Assembly (NCBI GenBank): GCA_017634975.1 | Contig: JAGBMJ010000062.1 | Coordinates: forward strand, 62,001-126,000 | DNA length: 64,000 bases | Direction: 5' to 3' | Source of the DNA: Lachnospiraceae bacterium | GTDB lineage: Bacteria; Bacillota; Clostridia; Lachnospirales; Lachnospiraceae | Shown here: one piece after another, positions 16,697 to 25,817 of the stretch | Position numbering within the stretch: position 1 is the first letter of the stretch | Layout of the letters: the number at the start of each line of letters is the position of its first letter | Position numbers and translations under genes: made by a program | Notes under the pieces: generated by a model | The model's database searches: none | The model's input: only the letters and a program-made list of their open reading frames with translations | Told to the model about the DNA's origin: nothing

Positions 16697-17338
16697 ATGA
16701 AAAGATTATTTGGGTGTATTGTTTTGACTACGACGCTGGTGACAGGGAGCCTTTTGAATAGTCAGGTACATGCTGCAGATAGCAACGACACTGTTATTGA
16801 GCAGACATCCATGACATCATTGGGGAATGGAGAAGTACGACTGAGGTATTCAGAGTCTTTAGGATACTATTTGGAAAAAGATATTGATCAGGGACTGGAG
16901 TTTACTATCCTAGGGCAAGGAGACTATTCTCTTGCAAAAGATATTTTGACCGGAGAGTATTTTTTGATTTGCGGTGATACAGATGTTATCCTGAATAGCG
17001 AACGATCAAGGAATGAAAATTTGAAAATACAATTACCGGATCAAACAAGAGGGGGAAGTTATTCGAATCCAACAGATCAAATATCAAAGACAGTGAATGG
17101 AAGAACATTGACAGGTGTATGGTGGGGTGGAATATGGGAAGACATTGGAATTGCGGGACAAGTGGCAGCAGTTACAATCGCTACCTCTGGTTCGACACAA
17201 AGCAAGGCAAGCGTTAGGCCTGGATGGACAGCCAATTGGGTGAGTAGTGCATGGAAAGGTACTAATGTAAGAGCGGAAGTATGTGCATCATGCGGTGTTG
17301 GTGGAAATCAGGCCAAGTGGGATTTACAAGAGAATTAA
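16697..17338 (+). CDS. Secreted protein, candidate lactococcin 972-like bacteriocin
   Basis: A 213-residue exported protein with a clear signal peptide (MKRLFGCIVLTTTLVTGSLL, probable cleavage after VHAA). The C-terminal part is Trp/Gly-rich: GVWWGGIWED, then a segment with STQSKASVRPGWTANWVSSAWKG and ending CASCGVGGNQAKW. The spacing of small, Ser/Thr-rich and Trp residues recalls lactococcin 972 peptides, but it is much longer than that family and the match is loose. Support comes mainly from the next gene, a lactococcin-972-type associated membrane protein. The ATG follows GAGAGG. It lies directly behind agrD, implying quorum-controlled production. Confidence 0.55.
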   Translation: MKRLFGCIVLTTTLVTGSLLNSQVHAADSNDTVIEQTSMTSLGNGEVRLRYSESLGYYLEKDIDQGLEFTILGQGDYSLAKDILTGEYFLICGDTDVILNSERSRNENLKIQLPDQTRGGSYSNPTDQISKTVNGRTLTGVWWGGIWEDIGIAGQVAAVTIATSGSTQSKASVRPGWTANWVSSAWKGTNVRAEVCASCGVGGNQAKWDLQEN

Positions 17339-17432
17339 TTATTTCGGGAAGTGTATTTGATTTGATAGGAAAATACATTTCCCGTTTTTGACATTTATAA
17401 AGTAGATTCTAATGTGTAGAATGGGGATTATT

Positions 17433-19481
17433 ATGAAAAAGAGTAAAACATTTCTCTGTGTTATTCTATCCATAAATATAATTATTCTAACCATTTTTAT
17501 ATCAGTACTTTTTTTTAGGTATAATTATTTATCTTTGTTTACAATAAACAAGACAGTAATACAGATTTCTCTTTCTAATAATAGGTCATATTCTGTTTTT
17601 TACGATTGGCTTACAAAAAACAATTTATCAGCTATGAAACCGATCGTGGTTGCTGATGATAGATTAAATCTATATGTTGCGAATATATCGTCCATGGATG
17701 AAGTGGTTTTAAAAAAAGGTAGAATGCCTGGAGATGGAGAATTTCTTTGCGACTATAATACCGGGGATGAAAAACAGTCTGGATTGATTCGTCATTTTTT
17801 TCCGGGTTATGCTTTTAAAGTTTATGATTTGGGAGAAAATATTTTTTTTAACCAATCTGAAACGTTAATTATTAATACGATTGATAGTGACTTGCTTAAT
17901 GAACTCAATTCTATAATGGAAGAACAGGGGACAGACATAGAAATTGACAATTCATCGACGAATAATTTGATGATCATTCTGCTTTCGTCATTTTCGTTAT
18001 ATCAAATAATCTTGTCAACAATTATTTTACTATTATCAATTTGTTATGCGATTATAGTTGAAAAGAATTTATTGAAAAGGATTGATGAAAATGGATTAAG
18101 CAATTATATAAATAAAACTGCGGTTATAAAAGAAATTCTATGGAAAATGATTGGCAGTTCTTTTTGCTTATGCTCAGTATTCTGTTTATTAGAGACAAAT
18201 TATCGTGAATATATCGTAATTATTCTAATTGCAGTAACGATAAGTTCTCTAACATATTTGTTTATTATTGTTTCTACATACTTGGTTTCTTGTCGCTATA
18301 AAAAAAGGCAAATAAACACAGTGTGGATATATGTAGGTAATTATGTGGTAAAGTGTCTTTTACTGATTATAACTATTATTTCATTTTGTTATTCCACCAC
18401 TATTTGGAACCTGTTTGCTGATGAAATAAGAAATCATAGTAATTGGAAAAAATATAATAGTATATATTGTCTTGCTATTGCAGATGTTGGGCAAATATCG
18501 AATATGAAGATTGAGGCAGGCTTACTATCGAAAATTAAAAGTTTATATGATGTATTGGCTGTTGATTGTAATGCATTTATTATGGATGCAAACGATATAA
18601 ACTATATTGATCTTGCGAAAGAGGATATCCCATTAACGGGATTATTGACTAATGGTTTTCACACGCATATAACTGTAAGTCCCAATTATTTTATATATAA
18701 TCCGATAAAAACTACGGATGGAAAGGATGTTCTTTCAAAACTTGTAGTGTCTGAGGATACATTAAATATTTTGGTTCCTGAATCTAAGGCTTGTTTTTCA
18801 GAACAACTTAAAAAAGAATTTCTGGAATACTTTGAATTTAACAGATATGGGGTATATGATAGTATTTATAGCAAGTATACAAATGAGGGATCAAAGCAAA
18901 GACTTGAAGAATTGAAAATTAATATAATATATGTGGCAGATCATCAGGATTATTTTACTTTTTCTCCTGAGATTAGAATTAAAGAAAACAACCGGATAAA
19001 GGATCCAGTAGTAGTGGTATATACTAATAATTTTCATGATAGTTATATTTATTCCACAGCTACCAGATGTTTATATTTCAGTTATGATGGAAACAAAAAT
19101 GAGACAGATGGATATCTGGCATCTGTCATCGGAAAGAAAGAGATTGTGTTTGCGGTTCCTTTAGAGGAGGTGGTGAAGGAGAGAAGGACGAAGACATATC
19201 AGGCAGTATTATTAGGATTTGGTTCGATCTTATATATTGGTCTGGTATATATGCAAAATGAACTTTCTTATATTTACAGTATGAATAACAAAAGAAGATA
19301 TTTGTATATAAATGCGGCAATATCAGGTGTTATAGTTTCCTGTATGGTTATTATTACACGTATTACGAGAATTAGAGAAATAATAAATATAGATAGTGTA
19401 TGGAAAGCGGCCTTGTTCACATTAGCATTAGAAGCTTTATTCCTTGTATTAAAAAACAATATGATAAAAGCAACTTGCTGA
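17433..19481 (+). CDS. Bacteriocin-associated integral membrane protein
   Basis: A 682-residue membrane protein with one N-terminal segment, three to four segments around residues 175-330, a large extracytoplasmic domain, and three segments at the C-terminus. The region FNRYGVYDSIYSKYTNEG, IYVADHQDYFTFSPEI and KDPVVVVYTNNF fits the family that accompanies lactococcin 972-type bacteriocins, thought to act with an ABC ATPase in immunity or export. The ATG at 17433 has GGGGA 5 bases upstream; two in-frame ATGs further up are less well placed. Very AT-rich. The partner ATPase exists only as a remnant directly downstream. Confidence 0.72.
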   Translation: MKKSKTFLCVILSINIIILTIFISVLFFRYNYLSLFTINKTVIQISLSNNRSYSVFYDWLTKNNLSAMKPIVVADDRLNLYVANISSMDEVVLKKGRMPGDGEFLCDYNTGDEKQSGLIRHFFPGYAFKVYDLGENIFFNQSETLIINTIDSDLLNELNSIMEEQGTDIEIDNSSTNNLMIILLSSFSLYQIILSTIILLLSICYAIIVEKNLLKRIDENGLSNYINKTAVIKEILWKMIGSSFCLCSVFCLLETNYREYIVIILIAVTISSLTYLFIIVSTYLVSCRYKKRQINTVWIYVGNYVVKCLLLIITIISFCYSTTIWNLFADEIRNHSNWKKYNSIYCLAIADVGQISNMKIEAGLLSKIKSLYDVLAVDCNAFIMDANDINYIDLAKEDIPLTGLLTNGFHTHITVSPNYFIYNPIKTTDGKDVLSKLVVSEDTLNILVPESKACFSEQLKKEFLEYFEFNRYGVYDSIYSKYTNEGSKQRLEELKINIIYVADHQDYFTFSPEIRIKENNRIKDPVVVVYTNNFHDSYIYSTATRCLYFSYDGNKNETDGYLASVIGKKEIVFAVPLEEVVKERRTKTYQAVLLGFGSILYIGLVYMQNELSYIYSMNNKRRYLYINAAISGVIVSCMVIITRITRIREIINIDSVWKAALFTLALEALFLVLKNNMIKATC

Positions 19482-19663
19482 GTTTAGAAATAGAATAATA
19501 GGAATTGTTATGCAGGATTATGCTTTGATAGGACTATACTGTTATTGAGAATGTTCTTCTTCCATTGAATATAGATATACGTAATCCACAAGCTATGCTG
19601 GGGAGAATATCCGTCGTAGCATCAAAAAATCGGTTGTTGCAAGTTTTGGATATTTATGTATAA
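19471..19663 (+). pseudogene. Remnant of ABC transporter ATPase
   Basis: Translation reads FRNRIIGIVMQDYALI, then after a +1 shift near 19531 TVIENVLLPLNIDIRNPQ, and stops at 19663. IGIVMQDYALI is the Q-loop region of ABC ATPases, and TVIENVLLPL is the following conserved helix. Walker A and everything from the signature motif onward are gone. It overlaps the last codons of the membrane protein, where the ATPase gene is normally the next gene of such operons. So the third gene of the bacteriocin operon has been deleted at both ends. Confidence 0.75.
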
Positions 19664-19742
19664 CGATAAAGGTTGCATATGAATTCATCAAAATTTGAAA
19701 TAAAAAATAAAATACAAAATTGTATTAGACACTGATTGAAGT

Positions 19743-20738
19743 ATGGATATGGAAAACATTCAAAAATTAATAAAATCAATATGTGTGATAGGAACGTCAA
19801 TATGTTTATGCGGATGTTCAGAAAAAAACATAATAAACAATCAGAATAGCATTGATACGCTAAGTAATATTGATACTCAAATCCAGAGTTATCAAACAAT
19901 TAACTATTCGTATCAAAAACACCCGTGGGTTTTATTATATGACGACAAAGAATATGCATTCTTGAGTTATACCACTATTGAGATTTATGATGAGCCAAAC
20001 AATAATTTTACTCTGCTTAAACAAAGAGTTGAAGAATTTAATGAGCAACAAAAACAGGAATTAATAGATACGGATGACAAAAATATTATTAATAATCTTG
20101 GATATAAAAAAGAATATATATCTGATTTAGATCCTTATACTTTCAAACATACATATGACTTAATTCCATGTCGAGCAGATTCAGAAGTGTTTTCATATGT
20201 ATTATATGAGCAATGGTATACCGGTGGGGCCACTACCTCTGTATTCTGGCGACCGTATAATTTTGATTCTTCTTGTGGAAGGGATATAGATTTTTCGGAT
20301 GTAATAAAAAATGCGGATATAATTCCAGATATTATAGTTGAAAGAATAACAAAGATAAATGAACAACTCCCTGATCAACCAGAACCTATAAAACAGAGTC
20401 AGGATTCATGTATAACAAATATGTATATTATGAATCAGAATCGGGATTTTATAGCGGATGAACATATTAAAAAGATTCCGGTAGAGGATAGCTTTTACGA
20501 GTATCTTAGAGAGTGGAATACACCTGATGGGAAATATATGATATGGTTGTTGGATTATGATGGAGTCTGGTTCTTTTTTGGCGGTTCGGAGAATAGAGCG
20601 TATGGAATAAAAATTTTGTATGAAGAATATCCAGACATATTCTTTGATGGTTATTTCCATTCTAATCCAAATGGAGATATAACGTCACAGGTGACAGAAA
20701 TTCAAGAAGCCGAGAAGCAAATAAGATATTTACATTAA
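19743..20738 (+). CDS. Lipoprotein with DUF3298-like domain
   Basis: A 331-residue predicted lipoprotein: the short signal peptide ends in the lipobox SICLCGCS (Cys near residue 25). The later region EQWYTGGATTSVFWRPYNFDSSCGRDIDFSDVI is the DUF3298 pattern found with DUF4163 in Clostridia cell-surface proteins, sometimes linked to anti-sigma factors or peptidoglycan. Function unknown. AT-rich like its neighbours. Two start codons (19743 and 19749) have only weak ribosome sites. Its place after the bacteriocin genes might suggest immunity, but nothing in the protein shows this. Confidence 0.7.
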   Translation: MDMENIQKLIKSICVIGTSICLCGCSEKNIINNQNSIDTLSNIDTQIQSYQTINYSYQKHPWVLLYDDKEYAFLSYTTIEIYDEPNNNFTLLKQRVEEFNEQQKQELIDTDDKNIINNLGYKKEYISDLDPYTFKHTYDLIPCRADSEVFSYVLYEQWYTGGATTSVFWRPYNFDSSCGRDIDFSDVIKNADIIPDIIVERITKINEQLPDQPEPIKQSQDSCITNMYIMNQNRDFIADEHIKKIPVEDSFYEYLREWNTPDGKYMIWLLDYDGVWFFFGGSENRAYGIKILYEEYPDIFFDGYFHSNPNGDITSQVTEIQEAEKQIRYLH

Positions 20739-20851
20739 GTTAGATTTGTTTTAATATTTTCTACCTGTAAACGAAAAAAATAGGCGTCATAAAAGAAATG
20801 AAAATAAGAAACGAATGGATTTTGAGAATACAAAAGCAACCTTTGCGTTGA

Positions 20852-20989
20852 GCTCCCGGTGAAAAAGGTGCTGTTTTCTTTCAAACTGTAGATCTATCCG
20901 ACTTGAAAGACAGGATCAAGATGACAAATGACGGGCATAATTATGTAATAATGGCATTGAATGGGCTCGTTATATCTGCTATGATATAA
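20852..20989 (+). pseudogene. Short unidentified gene fragment
   Basis: In a 294-base gap, a frame preceded by an in-frame TGA reads APGEKGAVFFQTVDLSDLKD and ends LNGLVISAMI at TAA. It has no start codon or ribosome site. It resembles the C-terminal end of a real protein left by deletion. The rest of the gap shows nothing recognisable. Confidence 0.25.
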
Positions 20990-21032
20990 AGGCAACAAGA
21001 AGTATTATTGGCATCAAAAGGTGGAGTCGGAT

Positions 21033-22703
21033 ATGTCGATACAGATACGGGCATCTTATGACAGTTTTCGTGATCTGAGGGAAAACAATGCATACTATGT
21101 TGATAAAACGGATGTGATAGAGGAATACCTGCTTCGTAAATTTGACAAAGCAGTTCTTTTTGCGCGCCCACGCAGATTCGGAAAGACCTTGACAATGACG
21201 ATGTTTCGGGATTTTTTGGATATCCGGCAGGACAGCCGGAAGATCTTTACCGGGTTGAAGGTTATGGACTGTCCGGAAGTGGTAGATGGCTACATGAATC
21301 AGTATCCGGTGGTATTCCTGTCGCTGAAAGAGGTATTTGGAGACAGTTTTGAGATCATTCAGGATAACTTACGGCTCACCATTTCCAGAGTATGTAAATC
21401 TTTTTCGTTTCTGTCGGAAAGCAAGGAAGTGGATGAAGATGACAAGTCTGTATTTGCGCTTTTAAAGCAGCAGAAAGCGGATGATGTAAATACGGTCGCA
21501 TCTTTGGATTTTTTAGCAAGAATGCTTTATGATCATTTCCATAAGCAGGTATTTGTGATCATTGATGAATATGATGTGCCTATGGCTAAGGCTTTGGGTA
21601 CCCCGGCATATGAGAAGGTCAGAGATATGATCGAACATATGCTTAGTTTTGTGTGTAAAACAAATGAGAATATTAAGGCAGTCATCTTATCCGGTTGTTT
21701 GTATACGGTCAAAAACAGTACATATACGGGAGTAAACAATATTATCCCGCAAACCGTACTTTCCACAAATTATGCTTCAGCGATCGGTTTTACAGATAGA
21801 GATGTACGGATCATATTGAAGGATGCAGATCTTTCAGATTGTTACGAAACGGTAGCTGAATGGTATGATGGATATATCTTTGGCAAGGAAAAAATGTATT
21901 GTCCCTGGGATGTGCTCTTATATGTCCGTTCAAAACTGGATGGCTCTTATAGCGAGGCGATGGGACCGGAAAACTATTGGGCGAATACGTCGGAGACATC
22001 TCAGAGTATCATTAAAGGTTTTCTTGGTAAGACGACCGGAGTGAATGAAAGTTTTGAGCAATTGCTGGCCGGAAACAGTATTGATTGCACTATAAAAGAG
22101 AGTTTGCCATACCATCAGATCTTTGAAAACGGGGACAATCTGTGGTCTGCACTTCTTGAGACAGGTTACCTGACCAAGGCGGTTATGGAAAAATCAACAT
22201 TGTTGCCGCTTCGGATTCCCAATAAAGAGATTATGGATGTTTTTCGGCATGAAGTATGGGAATATTTTAAAGATAAGGTCGATAATGCATATGTAAGCGA
22301 TCTTATGAATGCATTGTGGGCGGGTGAAATCGATAAGGCACAGGCTGCGTTGGGACAGATATTAGAAGCTTCGATGTCTTTTTACCATGAATATCATGAG
22401 TATAGTTATCATCTGATTCTGGATGGTTTTTTTACCGGAAGAGGCTACAGGGTGCAATCGGAGAGGGAAACCGGATATGGGCGCAGTGATCTGATCGTTC
22501 CAGATCCTGCCAGAAACAGATGCCTTTTATTGGAGTTAAAGCATGTGAAGGAAGAGACGGATATGGAGAAGGCGCTTAACGAAGCGCGCAGCCAGATTGT
22601 AGATAACCGGTATGAAAGTGTACTTAAGTACGAAGGATATACGAAGTGTATTCGGTACGGTATGGCATTTTATGATAAAAAGTGCCGGATCCGAATGGTG
22701 TGA
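21033..22703 (+). CDS. AAA-ATPase-like protein with C-terminal PD-(D/E)XK nuclease-like domain
   Basis: A 556-residue protein of the large AAA-ATPase-like/DUF1703 group, often present in many copies in gut anaerobes. The N-terminus has YDSFRDLRENNAYYVDKTDVIEEYL and a Walker-A-like ARPRRFGKTLTMTM. Walker B is VFVIIDEYDVPMAKA. The C-terminal DGFFTGRGYRVQSERETGYGRSDLIVPD and CLLLELKHVK carry the acidic and Lys residues of the restriction-endonuclease fold. The cellular role of the family is unknown; defence or mobile-element roles have been suggested. The ATG at 21033 follows GGTGGAG; an upstream GTG is the alternative. Confidence 0.85.
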   Translation: MSIQIRASYDSFRDLRENNAYYVDKTDVIEEYLLRKFDKAVLFARPRRFGKTLTMTMFRDFLDIRQDSRKIFTGLKVMDCPEVVDGYMNQYPVVFLSLKEVFGDSFEIIQDNLRLTISRVCKSFSFLSESKEVDEDDKSVFALLKQQKADDVNTVASLDFLARMLYDHFHKQVFVIIDEYDVPMAKALGTPAYEKVRDMIEHMLSFVCKTNENIKAVILSGCLYTVKNSTYTGVNNIIPQTVLSTNYASAIGFTDRDVRIILKDADLSDCYETVAEWYDGYIFGKEKMYCPWDVLLYVRSKLDGSYSEAMGPENYWANTSETSQSIIKGFLGKTTGVNESFEQLLAGNSIDCTIKESLPYHQIFENGDNLWSALLETGYLTKAVMEKSTLLPLRIPNKEIMDVFRHEVWEYFKDKVDNAYVSDLMNALWAGEIDKAQAALGQILEASMSFYHEYHEYSYHLILDGFFTGRGYRVQSERETGYGRSDLIVPDPARNRCLLLELKHVKEETDMEKALNEARSQIVDNRYESVLKYEGYTKCIRYGMAFYDKKCRIRMV

Positions 22704-22712
22704 AATTTCTGG

Positions 22713-22741
22713 TTGACAAAATATAGGGCACTGCATATACT
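22713..22741 (+). promoter_or_regulatory. Strong promoter for acyl carrier protein
   Basis: TTGACA, 17 bases, TATACT. It lies 67 bases before the ATG and right after the AAA-ATPase stop, marking the return to core genes. Confidence 0.75.
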
Positions 22742-22808
22742 TTTTTCATACAAGAAACAATACGGGCGCGGTCATTCGGGCCGGCGCAGAGATTAAAGGA
22801 GAAGGGTT

Positions 22809-23048
22809 ATGCTGGAAAAAGTAGCGGAATTGATCCGGTCACAGTTGCACATTTCGGAAAGTACGGTGATCAGCGAGGAGACCAATTTTAAAGAGGATCT
22901 GCGTGCGGATTCTTTTGAGCTGATGGAGCTGATCATGGCCGTAGAAGATGAGTACGGTATCAAGGTAGAGGATGAAGATCTGGAGAAGTTTGAGACCGTA
23001 GGCGATGTGCTGAACTATATCAAGGAAAAAGGGATCGATTTCGACTGA
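22809..23048 (+). CDS. Acyl carrier protein
   Basis: A 79-residue acidic four-helix carrier that holds acyl chains on 4'-phosphopantetheine. The attachment Ser is in RADSFELMELIMAVEDEYG; the usual DSL is DSF here. It is followed by the family's EDLEKFETVGDVLNYI. AAAGGAGAAGG gives a good ribosome site. No fatty acid synthesis genes are adjacent, and the next gene is an aminotransferase, so it could serve fatty acid synthesis or a specialised pathway. A terminator follows at once, so it is monocistronic. Confidence 0.9.
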   Translation: MLEKVAELIRSQLHISESTVISEETNFKEDLRADSFELMELIMAVEDEYGIKVEDEDLEKFETVGDVLNYIKEKGIDFD

Positions 23049-23083
23049 TCCCGGAAGCAGAGTATCACAAAGTGGTTTGCCGG

Positions 23084-23116
23084 ATCCCCTCAAGTTTGAG
23101 GGGATTTTACTTTTTC
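23084..23116 (+). terminator. Terminator after acyl carrier protein
   Basis: ATCCCCTCAA/TTGAGGGGAT, a perfect 10-bp stem, followed by TTTACTTTTTC. Confidence 0.8.
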
Positions 23117-23222
23117 GGGGTGTTATGGTAAACTTCTCTACATGCACAGATGCCCTGAAACAGGGAAAAGAAGCTGTGGTCACAGCCTTTTGGGCCGTGA
23201 TCGTAAAAGAAAGGCAATCATT

Positions 23223-24323
23223 ATGGAAAATATTATGACCAACCGGCTGGACCGGGGGTTTTACAGATATCAGGAAGAGTTTGAGGCGGCAGCGCTGCGG
23301 GTGCTGCGCTCCGGCTGGTATATCATGGGGAAGGAACTGGAAGCTTTTGAGGAAGCTTACGCGGCCTTTACCGGTGCAAAGTACTGTGTGGGCGTGGGCA
23401 ACGGACTGGATGCTCTGTATCTGGCCTGCCGGGCCATCGGCATTTCCGAAGGGGACGAGGTCATCGTACAGGGCAATACCTTTATTGCCAGTGTGATGGG
23501 CATCACGATGGCGGGCGGTACCCCGGTTTTTACGGAACCGGATGAATACTATATGATCGATACGGAGCGGATCGAAGAGGCGATCACGGAGAAGACCAAA
23601 GCGGTTATGGTGGTGCATCTGTATGGTCAGACCGCGAAGATGCGCGAGATTCAGGCGATCTGCAAAAAGCATGGCCTGAAATTGATCGAGGATTGTGCCC
23701 AGTCCCATGGTGCGCACTGGGACGGACAGATGACCGGAACCTTTGGGGATATCGGGTGTTTTTCCTTCTATCCCTCCAAAAATCTGGGAGCCTTCGGAGA
23801 CGGCGGTGCCATCGTGACAAACAGCGAAGCCTATAAGGACCGCATCCGGCAGCTGCGTAACTACGGCAGCAGCGTGCGGTATCACAACAAAGAAGTGGGT
23901 GTCAACTCCCGTCTGGATGAGATGCAGGCAGCCCTTCTTTCGGTCCGCTTAAAACATATGAAGGAACTGACTGAAGAGCGAAAGGCGCTGGCAGCAGCCT
24001 ACGATGCGGGGATCAACAATCCGCTGATCACGAAGCCGGCGATCCGGGAAGGTGCCGAGCATGTGTATCACCAGTATGTGATCCGCTGCGAAAAGAGGGA
24101 GGCGCTGATCCGGCATTTAAAGGAGCAGGGCATCGATACGATCATCCATTATCCGATCCCGCCGCATTTGTCGGAGGCCTACGCTTATCTGGGCATCCCG
24201 AAGGGATCACTGCCCATAACGGAACATTATGCGGACACCGTACTGTCGATCCCGATGTACAACGGATTGACCAAAGAAGAGCAGGCGCGCGTGATCGCGG
24301 CACTGAATGGCTATGCAGGATAG
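23223..24323 (+). CDS. DegT/DnrJ/EryC1/StrS-type sugar aminotransferase
   Basis: PLP-dependent enzyme that transfers an amino group to a keto-sugar nucleotide, used for cell-surface or secondary-metabolite sugars. The PLP lysine is in FSFYPSKNLGAFGDGGA. The N-terminal GVGNGLDALYLACRAIG, IEDCAQSHGAHW and C-terminal IHYPIPPHLSEAY/LSIPMYNGL are family marks. 366 residues is normal. I chose the ATG at 23223 (AAAGG upstream) over a longer frame that adds 27 unlikely residues. No other sugar-nucleotide genes are nearby, so its substrate is unknown. Confidence 0.88.
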   Translation: MENIMTNRLDRGFYRYQEEFEAAALRVLRSGWYIMGKELEAFEEAYAAFTGAKYCVGVGNGLDALYLACRAIGISEGDEVIVQGNTFIASVMGITMAGGTPVFTEPDEYYMIDTERIEEAITEKTKAVMVVHLYGQTAKMREIQAICKKHGLKLIEDCAQSHGAHWDGQMTGTFGDIGCFSFYPSKNLGAFGDGGAIVTNSEAYKDRIRQLRNYGSSVRYHNKEVGVNSRLDEMQAALLSVRLKHMKELTEERKALAAAYDAGINNPLITKPAIREGAEHVYHQYVIRCEKREALIRHLKEQGIDTIIHYPIPPHLSEAYAYLGIPKGSLPITEHYADTVLSIPMYNGLTKEEQARVIAALNGYAG

Positions 24324-24390
24324 GCAGGTATATGATCCGGGTGTTTAAAACCGTTATACCTGCGAATGTTTTAGATAAAGGATACAGAAT

Positions 24391-25809
24391 TTGATCAACA
24401 GAACATTACATACGATCACTCCGGAGATGCTGCCGGAGGAGGCTCGGGATATATTACAAAAACTGAATGAAGCCGGATACGAGGCCTTTATCGTGGGCGG
24501 CTGTGTGCGGGACTGTCTGCTGGGGAAGATGCCGGCGGACTGGGATATCACCACATCGGCACGACCGGAAGAGGTGAAAGCGGTGTTTGCGCATACCGTG
24601 GATACCGGACTGCAGCATGGTACGGTCACGGTCATGCAGCGGACGAACGGAAAGCTGACCGGCTATGAAGTGACGACCTACCGGATCGACGGGGAATATG
24701 AGGATGCCAGACATCCGAAGGAAGTGACCTTTACCGCGGAACTGGCGGAGGACCTGAAACGCCGCGATTTTACGATCAACGCGATGGCATACCACCCAAA
24801 GGCCGGTTTGCAGGATCTGTTTCACGGACGGGAGGATCTGGAAAACGGTGTGATCCGCTGCGTCGGCGAAGCAAAGGAGCGGTTTACCGAGGATGCGCTG
24901 CGCATGATGCGGGCGATCCGTTTTGCGGCGCAGCTGGATGCCACGATCGAACCCGCAACATGGGAGGCGATCCGTGCTCTGGCACCGAATATCGAAAAGG
25001 TAAGTGCCGAACGGATCCGGGTCGAGATGGAGAAACTTCTGGTGAGCGACCATCCGGAGCACTTCCGACTGTTCTATGAGAGCGGCCTGACGGCGCATTT
25101 TCTGCCGGAATGGGATGCCACGATGACTACGACGCAGGAAAACCCGCACCATTGCTATACTGTGGGGGAACACATCCTGCATACGCTGATGAGTACGGAT
25201 CTGGAGGGGATGAAGCAGGAAGACCTGCCGGGCGGATTTGAGCGGAACCGGCGGATCCTGCGGCTGACCATGCTCTTTCATGATATCGCCAAGCCGTTGA
25301 CCAAGACCATCGACGCAGAGGGGATCTGCCATTTCCATGGGCATCCGGAAAGAGGCGCGGAGATGACGGAAGAGATCCTGAAACGTCTCAAATACGATAA
25401 CGATACCATCCGTATGGTAAGCGGTCTGGTGCGTACGCATGAAGGGCGTTTTGAAGCGACCAGACGTTTGCTGCGCCGGGCGATCAACCGCTACGGTGAG
25501 GAGCAGTTTCCACTGTATTTCTATGTGCAGGAGGCAGATACCATGGGGCAGAGTATGTTCCTGCGGGAAGAAAAGCTGGAGCGGATCGCACAGCTCAGAG
25601 AGCTTTACAAAGAGATCCTCGCGCGGAAGGAAGCGGTATCTCTGAAGGATCTGGCCGTTAAAGGCGCGGATCTGATCAAAGCCGGCGTACAGCCCGGACC
25701 GCAGCTGGGCGAGCTATTGCAGCAGATGCTGGAGGACGTGCTGGAGGAACCGGAGCACAACGATAAGGAATATCTGCTGGCGAAGTATGTGAATAAAGCA
25801 GTAGATTAA
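24391..25809 (+). CDS. cca: CCA-adding tRNA nucleotidyltransferase
   Basis: Adds or repairs the CCA end of tRNA. The class II nucleotidyltransferase head is plain: FIVGGCVRDCLLGKMPADWDITTSARPEEV, with the catalytic DWD, followed by GTVTV and the RRDFTINAMAYHP recognition motif. An HD-type domain follows (LFHDIAKP, HFHGHPERGAEM). The length of 472 residues includes this HD domain, as in many Clostridia. It starts with TTG, 7 bases after AAAGGA. The next gene begins 8 bases after the stop. Confidence 0.93.
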   Translation: MINRTLHTITPEMLPEEARDILQKLNEAGYEAFIVGGCVRDCLLGKMPADWDITTSARPEEVKAVFAHTVDTGLQHGTVTVMQRTNGKLTGYEVTTYRIDGEYEDARHPKEVTFTAELAEDLKRRDFTINAMAYHPKAGLQDLFHGREDLENGVIRCVGEAKERFTEDALRMMRAIRFAAQLDATIEPATWEAIRALAPNIEKVSAERIRVEMEKLLVSDHPEHFRLFYESGLTAHFLPEWDATMTTTQENPHHCYTVGEHILHTLMSTDLEGMKQEDLPGGFERNRRILRLTMLFHDIAKPLTKTIDAEGICHFHGHPERGAEMTEEILKRLKYDNDTIRMVSGLVRTHEGRFEATRRLLRRAINRYGEEQFPLYFYVQEADTMGQSMFLREEKLERIAQLRELYKEILARKEAVSLKDLAVKGADLIKAGVQPGPQLGELLQQMLEDVLEEPEHNDKEYLLAKYVNKAVD

Positions 25810-25817
25810 CAGGTGAA

